NCBI GenBank assembly: GCA_018056685.1
Contig: JAGPFC010000025.1
Span: 1 to 35,336 of the forward strand
Direction of reading: 5' to 3'
DNA: 35,336 nt
Origin: Smithella sp.
Lineage (GTDB): Bacteria > Desulfobacterota > Syntrophia > Syntrophales > Smithellaceae
Of this stretch, positions 15,812 to 23,200 are shown piece after piece (position 1 is the stretch's first letter; each line of letters opens with the position of its first letter). Position numbers and translations under genes: made by a program. The notes beneath the pieces are model-generated. The model was not told where the DNA came from. It made no database searches and saw only the letters and a program-made list of their open reading frames with translations.

Positions 15812-16686
15812 TCTATATTTTGCGCCTGTTCGCGCAATTTTCCCAGTTCACTTTTAATGTCGATGACGTGGCGGGTAATCGGCACATCGCCCGTTTTCGA
15901 ACCAATGGTATTTATTTCACGGTTCATTTCCTGTAAAAGAAAATCAATTTTCCTGCCTTCCGTTCCCTCGCTTTGCAGAAGGGCTTCAAACTGTTCGATG
16001 TGACTTTTCATTCGCACGATTTCTTCGGTTATATCCGTCCTGTCCGCCATAATGGCCACTTCCTGAGCCAGGCGGGCATCGTCAAGCGTGTACCCCTCTG
16101 TCAGCTCTTTAACCCTTTCCGACAAACGTTTTTGATATTCAAGAACAACCTGCGGCGCGCGCGATTTAATCAGTACCATCATTGCAGAAATCTCCCGGAG
16201 TCTCATCTGCATATCCTGAAACAGGGAAAGGCCTTCTTCCTGACGCATACCGGCGAGTATTTCCAGCGCCTGCAGGTATGTTTTCTCGACCGCGTTGAGA
16301 AAGTCAGCATCCAGTTGAGATTCCACGGGTGGCGTGAAAATGTCACGGAATCCGGCAAGTGTTTGTATGGTGACAGGAGACTGTAAATTAAATTCATCGT
16401 TGAGCCTGCTCAAGACATTGAAATAATCGCGGGCAATGTCCAGATTAAGATTGACCCTGGAAACATCGGCGCCTTCCCCGTCAAATTTGATAAATACCTC
16501 AATGCGTCCCCGTTTAAATTTCTCGGATATTTTCTTTTTATACTCCAGTTCCAGAGGCAACAGCGTGGATGGCGTGCGTAAAAATATTTCCAGAAAACGG
16601 TGGTTGACGGATTTGGCCTCCACAATAATATTCTTGCCCTGACAGACTGTTTCCGCCCGTCCAAAACCGGTCATGCTTTTTATCAT
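15808..16686 (-). CDS. yicC: YicC/YloC family endoribonuclease
   Basis: The 292-residue protein begins MIKSMTGFGRAE, the family signature, and ends with the conserved DUF1732 tail (FLLQEMNREINTIGSK followed by KSELGKLREQAQNIE). Members form ring-shaped endoribonucleases; E. coli YicC promotes turnover of specific small RNAs, and family genes sit next to gmk in many bacteria, as here. AGGA lies seven bases before the ATG. The stop codon overlaps the gmk GTG start. Confidence 0.93.
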   Translation of the reverse strand: MIKSMTGFGRAETVCQGKNIIVEAKSVNHRFLEIFLRTPSTLLPLELEYKKKISEKFKRGRIEVFIKFDGEGADVSRVNLNLDIARDYFNVLSRLNDEFNLQSPVTIQTLAGFRDIFTPPVESQLDADFLNAVEKTYLQALEILAGMRQEEGLSLFQDMQMRLREISAMMVLIKSRAPQVVLEYQKRLSERVKELTEGYTLDDARLAQEVAIMADRTDITEEIVRMKSHIEQFEALLQSEGTEGRKIDFLLQEMNREINTIGSKTGDVPITRHVIDIKSELGKLREQAQNIE

Positions 16687-16719
16687 CTCAATATCCTGTC
16701 TATTTTCAATAAAAAATTT

Positions 16720-17253
16720 TTACTGTTTCGCCATTTTCAACTGCAACAAATATTTTTCTCTGATTCTGCCCAGCATCTTTAGCTGCTTTTCATCCGCGTA
16801 ATCCGGATACGTCCAGGGCAGGACGCAGAATTTTTTCCCTTGATAAACCAGCGTCAAATCGGCATAAATGCCGTCTCTCAAATAAGGACGATGCGTGTAG
16901 CTTTTGCCGGTGGCTAAGATCAAATGAGCTTTGGATACATATCCGGGGTCAATGTTAATTCGTCGTTGTTTATTGAACGTCAACTTGTCCTCAACTTCGT
17001 TTGTTGCCAGCTTAACATCCGGCAAACATTCCGGCCGGATTAATTTTTCCATCGTTACAAAGCGCCGGATAAGATTTTCGCCCATTTCCGCATGATAATA
17101 ATCGGTATAATCAAACGCAATGACCCGACTGATAAAATCCGGTTGTCCGTAAGCTGCGGACAACGTTTCGATGGTCTCGTTGATCAAACCATCATCCTGG
17201 GCAAACAGGCTGAAGATGAGTTTGACCTGCTCAGCCGTACCGGGTTTACTCAT
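16720..17253 (-). CDS. DUF4416 family protein
   Basis: The 177-residue soluble protein has the recognisable DUF4416 features: an FDYTDYYHAEMG segment near residue 46, a RRINIDPGYVSKAHLILATGK core, HRPYLRDGIYADLTL, and the LPWTYPDY motif near the C-terminus. The family is common in Deltaproteobacteria, and I know of no established function. Its ATG overlaps the stop codon of rfaE1 as ATGA, and yicC begins 33 bases downstream, so it is embedded in the operon. No signal peptide or membrane segment is seen. Confidence 0.85.
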   Translation of the reverse strand: MSKPGTAEQVKLIFSLFAQDDGLINETIETLSAAYGQPDFISRVIAFDYTDYYHAEMGENLIRRFVTMEKLIRPECLPDVKLATNEVEDKLTFNKQRRINIDPGYVSKAHLILATGKSYTHRPYLRDGIYADLTLVYQGKKFCVLPWTYPDYADEKQLKMLGRIREKYLLQLKMAKQ

Positions 17254-18239
17254 AACGCGTCAATCAGTTCTTTTTGTGAAACGGTGGCCGTGCCGACTTT
17301 CTCAACGACAATACCCGCGGCCAGATTAGCCAGACAGGTAGCTTCTCGGATACTGGCCTTCGCGGCCAATCCAAGCGCCAGGATGCCGATCACCGTGTCA
17401 CCGGCGCCGGTCACATCATAAACTTCCTTGGCCTGAGTGGGAAAATGCGTGTGCGTGATCTTACGTCCGTTTTCAAACAGACTCATTCCCTCTTCTCCCC
17501 GCGTGACCAGCATGGCCGGAAAACCGTATTTTTTTAAAAGAAACTCACTCAATTTCTGAATATCATCGGAGGCGCTGATTTCCATACCGGCTGCGCGTTG
17601 CACCTCGTGATGATTGGGCGTAATGATATGCGCCCCTTTGTAAATCGAAAAATTATTCTGTTTCGGGTCCAGACAAATGCAAATGTCCGAACCTTTAACA
17701 ATTTCCTTTACACCCTCCATCAAATCTCTGGACACAACGCCTTTGTTGTAATCGGAAATAACAATAGCTCCTATTTTATCACGCAGCCCTTTTACATAAT
17801 TCAGAATTTTATCAATGCTGGATGACGGAATGGGTTTTCTGTTTTCCTTATCAAAGCGCACCATCTGCTGACCATGCGCCACAATTCTGGTTTTCAGCGT
17901 GGTGGGACGTCCTTTTTCCACAACAATGCCCTTCGTTTCTATTTTTTTTTCGCGCAACTCGGAAAGCAGTTGCTTCCCGATGTTATCAGAACCGATGACT
18001 CCGGTTACATAGACTCTGCCGCCAATCGCGTGAATATTATTGAGCACATTGGCGCACCCCCCCAGTAAAATACTGTCTTTATGAACATCGACGACCGGCA
18101 CCGGCGCTTCAGGAGAAATACGGGAAACATTCCCCCATATGAAATGATCAACCATCACGTCTCCGATCACCAGAACGCCGGCATTCGAAAAGTTGGATAT
18201 AATATCCAGCGCTCTTTTTTTCGTCATAAACCTGTGCAC
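17250..18239 (-). CDS. rfaE1: D-glycero-beta-D-manno-heptose-7-phosphate kinase (RfaE1/HldE domain I)
   Basis: The 329-residue PfkB-type kinase phosphorylates heptose-7-phosphate at C1, making the bisphosphate intermediate of ADP-heptose for LPS inner core. The N-terminus VIGDVMVDHFIWG, the SPEAPVPVV stretch and LGGCANVLNNI are typical of RfaE/HldE, and the anion hole and catalytic Asp lie in DVTGAGDT near the C-terminus. It is a stand-alone kinase: the adenylyltransferase half of HldE is absent and must be encoded elsewhere if the pathway is complete. The longest start is GTG at 18239, with GGAG about 12 bases upstream; an ATG four codons later (18227) is the alternative. It heads the operon running to rlmB. 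Confidence 0.92.
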   Translation of the reverse strand: MHRFMTKKRALDIISNFSNAGVLVIGDVMVDHFIWGNVSRISPEAPVPVVDVHKDSILLGGCANVLNNIHAIGGRVYVTGVIGSDNIGKQLLSELREKKIETKGIVVEKGRPTTLKTRIVAHGQQMVRFDKENRKPIPSSSIDKILNYVKGLRDKIGAIVISDYNKGVVSRDLMEGVKEIVKGSDICICLDPKQNNFSIYKGAHIITPNHHEVQRAAGMEISASDDIQKLSEFLLKKYGFPAMLVTRGEEGMSLFENGRKITHTHFPTQAKEVYDVTGAGDTVIGILALGLAAKASIREATCLANLAAGIVVEKVGTATVSQKELIDAL

Positions 18240-18276
18240 TATTAAAGAAAACTCCCGCGCTAAAATGCTGAAAATT

Positions 18277-18296
18277 AAAAAAAGCGCTTAAAGCGC
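18277..18296 (-). terminator. Intrinsic terminator in the rfaE1 leader (attenuator candidate)
   Basis: On the minus strand GCGCTT and AAGCGC (18296-18284) form a short stem, followed by seven T (opposite 18283-18277). It lies about 17 bases after the predicted transcription start and 38 bases before the rfaE1 GTG. The only nearby gene upstream is divergent, so the terminator can act only on transcripts from this leader. Confidence 0.6.
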
Positions 18297-18319
18297 CCCA
18301 TCTGCCCAAAAGTGTTGCA

Positions 18320-18348
18320 ATATTATTACTAAGACCTCAATTTGTCAA
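18320..18348 (-). promoter_or_regulatory. Near-consensus promoter for the rfaE1-rlmB operon
   Basis: On the minus strand a perfect TTGACA (18348-18343) is followed after 17 bases by TAATAT (18325-18320). Transcription would begin near 18313, giving a leader of about 75 bases that contains the intrinsic terminator and then the rfaE1 ribosome binding site. Confidence 0.7.
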
Positions 18349-18388
18349 ACATTTTCTCAAAATTCATCTTTCCGTCTTTATGATTTCC

Positions 18389-18418
18389 TTGACATACCAT
18401 CCATATCTTTCTTATAAG
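18389..18418 (+). promoter_or_regulatory. Sigma70-type promoter for the glyoxalase II-like gene
   Basis: A perfect TTGACA (18389-18394) is followed after 18 bases by TATAAG (18413-18418), a five-of-six match. The predicted leader is about 58 bases. It is divergent from the rfaE1 promoter 41 bases away. Confidence 0.62.
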
Positions 18419-18482
18419 TTTTTTCAGGAAAAATAAAAACGGGTTAACGACCTAATTTATTAATATCAAAAGAGGTTTTTTC

Positions 18483-19187
18483 ATGTTAAACATTCAACAA
18501 TTCCGCTACGGAGCCGACAATTTTGCTTATTTAATCCATGGAAACAGACAGGCCATCGCCGTCGACGGCGGGGCGTGGAAGGAAATATTGTCTTTTCTGA
18601 AACAAAACGGTCTGTCTCTGGAACTGGTCACCAATACCCATGCCCATTATGATCATACATCCGGTAATGAACATCTGATCAAGGCCACCGGCGCAGCATT
18701 CCTGAAATCCTCCATGTTCGCCGACAATCATACAATGATGATTGATGGCGAAGCGATCCTGGTTTACCGGACGCCGGGACACACGAATGATTCCGTTTGT
18801 TTCCATACCGGTCATTCTCTGATCAGCGGAGACACCCTGTTTAACGCAACCATCGGCAATTGTTTTTCGGGCAATCTTCACCATTTTTATTCGTCCATCA
18901 AGAGGCTGATGAATTTGCCTGACGAAACCATCATTTATGCCGGACATGATTACCTTCGCGATTCTCTGGCCTTTGCCCGCCATCTCGAGCCGGATAATGA
19001 TGATATTGAATCTTTGCGGAAAATATGCAGCGCCAGAGAAATTCTGTACACGACGCTGGCTGAAGAACGACGGGTAAATCCTTACTTGCGGTTCAATGAG
19101 GAGTCGATAGTCGAAATGCTCAGAAAGAGAAACCTCCCCTGCGCCACGGAAGTGGAACGCTGGAATTCCTTAATGTCTGTTGATTAA
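18483..19187 (+). CDS. Glyoxalase II-like metallo-beta-lactamase hydrolase
   Basis: The 234-residue protein has the metal site of the metallo-beta-lactamase fold: THAHYDH with His53, His55, Asp57 and His58, then His100 (PGHT), Asp117 (GDTLF) and His155 (GHDY). The C-terminal part, with EERRVNPYLRF near residue 200, resembles the HAGH C-terminal domain of hydroxyacylglutathione hydrolase. This enzyme splits S-lactoylglutathione or another thioester of a small thiol. Whether this organism makes glutathione is unknown, so the thiol partner is open. AGAGG lies seven bases before the ATG. No signal peptide is seen. It is followed by plsC, which has its own promoter. Confidence 0.85.
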   Translation: MLNIQQFRYGADNFAYLIHGNRQAIAVDGGAWKEILSFLKQNGLSLELVTNTHAHYDHTSGNEHLIKATGAAFLKSSMFADNHTMMIDGEAILVYRTPGHTNDSVCFHTGHSLISGDTLFNATIGNCFSGNLHHFYSSIKRLMNLPDETIIYAGHDYLRDSLAFARHLEPDNDDIESLRKICSAREILYTTLAEERRVNPYLRFNEESIVEMLRKRNLPCATEVERWNSLMSVD

Positions 19188-19228
19188 ATCAAATTCCGGA
19201 ATTCTTTCCGCATCTGTTTAATTCCTGA

Positions 19229-19257
19229 TTGACTTCAATCATGATATTCAATAAAAT
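19229..19257 (+). promoter_or_regulatory. Sigma70-type promoter for plsC
   Basis: TTGACT (19229-19234) and TAAAAT (19252-19257) are 17 bases apart; each hexamer matches consensus at five of six positions. The predicted leader is about 37 bases. Confidence 0.6.
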
Positions 19258-19300
19258 TTAAATTAGAAATCAAATTTCAACTTACCGGAAGAGGACATTT

Positions 19301-20053
19301 ATGATTCACTCTGCGCTGCTGGTCACTTTAGGTGTTGCCATAACCGCGTTCATGTCCTTTTGGTCTGTGGTCTTCTCGGTCTTTCCCGCCGCTGACAATA
19401 AAATTCACAAGGTGGCCCGCCTCTGGGCAAAAATATTACTGCTGCTATGCAATACAAAAGTCAAGATCATCGGGGCAGAAAATCTTTTACCGTGGCAACC
19501 GCAGATTTTAATGGCCAATCATCAAAGTGACTTTGATATTTTGATTTCTCTGGCCTTCATCCCCTTACAATTCCGCTGGATTGCCAAAAAAGAATTGTTC
19601 GCCATTCCCGTATTCGGCGCGGCCATGAGAAGCGCCGGTTACATTGAAATCGACCGCAGCAATCGTGAAAAAGCCATCCACAGCATTGACGAAGCCGCCC
19701 TCAGCATCAGACGCGGAAAATCAATCATGACCTTCCCCGAAGGCACACGAAGCCGGGACGGAGAAATCAAAGCTTTTAAGCAGGGTCCTTTTCATCTGGC
19801 GATCAAGTCCGGTGTCCCCATTATTCCGGTTTCCATTATCGGCAGCGGCAGCATCATGCCCAAAAGGTCCTTAAAAATAAAACCCGGTCAGACAAAAATA
19901 GTCATCGGAAAGCCGATTGAAGTCATGCATTTCAACATGGAAAGAAGACAGGAACTGATTGAAAAGGTCAGGAATGAAATCATAAAAAACTACAATGAAT
20001 GGCAGGATTCGGACAAACTTGATATTAAAGATCTGGAAAGCACTGAGCACTGA
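19301..20053 (+). CDS. plsC: 1-acyl-sn-glycerol-3-phosphate acyltransferase
   Basis: The 250-residue membrane enzyme transfers an acyl chain to lysophosphatidic acid, giving phosphatidic acid for phospholipid synthesis. The catalytic NHQSDFD box (His74, Asp79) and the FPEGTRS box (residues 145-151) are present with normal spacing, as is the VPIIPVSIIG segment. An N-terminal hydrophobic stretch (residues 4-30) should anchor it in the inner membrane. The ATG at 19301 is preceded by AAGAGGA. A nearly 160-base gap and a separate promoter candidate separate it from the next gene. Confidence 0.93.
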   Translation: MIHSALLVTLGVAITAFMSFWSVVFSVFPAADNKIHKVARLWAKILLLLCNTKVKIIGAENLLPWQPQILMANHQSDFDILISLAFIPLQFRWIAKKELFAIPVFGAAMRSAGYIEIDRSNREKAIHSIDEAALSIRRGKSIMTFPEGTRSRDGEIKAFKQGPFHLAIKSGVPIIPVSIIGSGSIMPKRSLKIKPGQTKIVIGKPIEVMHFNMERRQELIEKVRNEIIKNYNEWQDSDKLDIKDLESTEH

Positions 20054-20112
20054 ATTTGTTGAAGGCAAAATCAGGCTGAAAAATTATTTTCTTGAATTTA
20101 TCCGCAAATTAT

Positions 20113-20142
20113 TTGATATTCAAAACAATACCCTTTTATTAT
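20113..20142 (+). promoter_or_regulatory. Promoter candidate for the kinase-GGDEF gene
   Basis: TTGATA (20113-20118) and TATTAT (20137-20142), each a five-of-six match, are separated by 18 bases. The predicted leader of about 68 bases ends with GAGGT eight to nine bases before the ATG at 20217. Confidence 0.45.
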
Positions 20143-20216
20143 GTTTTTTTAATTCTATGCTTGGTATGCAGGCCGTTTCTTCAAACCGTGTGAAGCCACC
20201 GGTGAGGTAGAGAATC

Positions 20217-23200
20217 ATGGGAAAATTTGCCGATTACGTTCTCAGTGAAAAAATACATGAAACCAGAAATTCCATTATTTACCGCGGGCATAAAGAAAAA
20301 GAAAACAACTCGCTCATTATCAAACTGTTAAAAACCAAGTATCCCACCCCTTCGGAAATCGCCCGTTTTACCCAGGAATACAACCTGCTGCGAACACTTG
20401 ATATACAAAATGTTATTAAGATATATGATCTGGTTAAGCATGATGATCAGTATGCCATTATTGAAGAAGATTTCGGTGGCATCTCTCTAAAAGACACCTT
20501 AAGATCAAAAAAACTTGGTTTAGAATCATTATTACAGATTTCCTCAAAAATATCCGGAACCCTCAGTCTGATTCACAAGCATAATATTATTCATCTGGAT
20601 ATTAAGCCCGACAATATTTTAATCAATACGGAAAAAAGCGAGGTCAAGATAACAGACTTCGGCATTTCCGCGGTATTAACACATGCCAATGACGAGTTGT
20701 ACAATCCCGACGTTATTGAAGGCACGTTATCGTACATGTCGCCGGAGCAGACCGGACGCATGAACAGGGGTGTCGATTACCGAACGGATATCTATTCCCT
20801 GGGCGCGACCTTTTATGAAATGCTGACTGGCGATGTTCCTTTTAAATCGAAAGATCCGATGGAATTAATCCACGCGCATATTGCGCGTCAGCCTCTGCCA
20901 CCCCATCTGGTCAATACTTCCCTGCCGGTGGTTTTATCCTCGATCGTGATGAAAATGTTGTCGAAAAATCCCGAGGAAAGATACCAGAATTGTCTTGGCG
21001 TTATGGCGGATATTGATGAATGTCTGAATCAACTTCGTCAAAAGGGCGGCATTGATGATTTTCCCATAGCGACAAAAGACATTTCCATCCGCTTCAATAT
21101 TCCGCGCAGTCTGGTTGACAGGGATAATGAACGTATTGAATTGATGAAATGCTTTGAGCGGACGTGCAAAGGCTTAAGTGAGATGATGCTGGTAACCGGC
21201 CAGCCGGGCATCGGCAAATCCGCCCTGGTGAATGAGATTTACAAACCGATTATTGCCAAGAAGGGATATTTCATTTTTGGGAAATACGATCAGTTCCGCA
21301 AGGATGTTCCCTTCAGCGCCATCATTCAGTCTTTTCAGGGATTCATTCGCCAGATCATTTCGGAAAGCGAAGAGAAAATACAAGCCTGGAGAGAAAAACT
21401 TCTTTCCGCCCTCGGGCCGAACGGAAAAGTCATCACGGACGTCATACCGGAACTGGAGCTGATCATTCAGAAACAACCTGACTTGCCTGACCTGGGACCG
21501 GAAGAATCCATGAACAGATTCAATCTGGTATTTCAGAAATTCGTTAATGTTTTCACCACCGAAGAACATCCCGTCGCACTTTTCCTCGACGACCTTCAGT
21601 GGGCGGATCAAGCCAGCTTAAAGTTTCTGGAAAACTTAATGACCACGTATGAAACAAAGTATTTATTCCTACTGGGAGCCTACCGGGACAACGAGACCGG
21701 CGACGCCCATCCTCTGACGCTCACGCTGAACAAGATCAGGAAGAAAGGCCGCAAGATACACAACATCACATTGGGACCCTTGAATGTGAAAGGCATCAAT
21801 ATGATTATTATGAACGTACTCTTATGTGATGCTGAGAAATCGATGCCCCTTGCCGAACTCATCAGTAAAAAGACAGCGGGTAATCCCTTCTTCGTCATTC
21901 AGTTCCTGAAAAATGTTTATGACAATCATCTCCTGCAACTGAATCCCCAAACCGGATGGGAATGGGATATCCATAAAATCCGGGAAATGCAGGTTACAGA
22001 AAACGTCGTTCAGTTCATGGCGGAAAAAATCTCTCATTTCCCGAAAAAGACTCAGGACATCTTAAAGACCTGTGCCTGTATTGGCAACAGATTTGACCTG
22101 GAGTTGTTGTCTGTCGTCTCCGGAAAATCAATTGAAGAAACTCTCGCCGATCTCACCTCCGCGATTCAGGAAGATATGATCAGTCTTCACGGCAACATCT
22201 ATAAGTTTCTCCATGACCGTATCCAGGAAGCGGCCTATTCCATGATTCCGGAAAAGGACAAAGAGGCCATGCATTATCGCATCGGCAAAAATGTCCTTGA
22301 GAAAACCGATGCCGCGAATCTGAACGAAAAGATATTTTACATTGTCGACCAGCTCAATCGGGGAATCAGGCTCGTCAGTGGAACGGATGAAGAAATTATG
22401 CTGGCCAGGCTTAATCTGCAGGCTGCGCAGAAGTCGAAAAAATCCACGGCATACACTTCCGCTGCATTTTATTTAAGAACGGCCATGGGACTTCTGCCCG
22501 AATATTCGTGGAGAAGCCATTACGATCTCACCTATGCCATACACAGAGAAGCCATTGAATGCGAATATCTCAGCCTCAACTTCAATGAGGCCGAACAATT
22601 ATTTCATGCGGTCGTTAATCATGTCCAATCAAATATTGACAAGGCCAACATTCATACCCTGATGATCATTTTATATACAACCCAGGGAAACTATGAAGCC
22701 GCTCTGAGCGTCGGCATGGAAGGAATGAAAATGCTCGGCATCCATCTGCCGGAAAAAGTCAGCGATGCCCGGGTGGGCTGGGAATTGCTGAAACTCCGGT
22801 TAAAATTCGGCCGCCGGAAGATAGAAGATTTGATTGATTTGCAATACATCCCCATGCCCAACACCCTCAATGAAGCAAGGCAGACGGCTGCCGACTATCT
22901 AAGCATGCATCCAGGGAAATCACTGGCAACTCCGGAAATCACCCTGTGGGAAATGCTTTCGTACGCGTATCTGGCCATTCATACCGGGACCGTGGCCTTT
23001 TACGCCAATCCCAATCTGTTTGCTTTTATCGCCATTAACGGCGTTTACCGACTGCTCGACTTTGAAGTCAATTTTGAATATTCTCCCTTTGCCTATATTG
23101 CCATGGGATCTATTGTGGGATCCTCGCTGGGTTTCTATCAACACGGATACCGGTTCGGTTTAGCGGCATTAAAAACCAACGAAAAGATCGCCGACACGAA

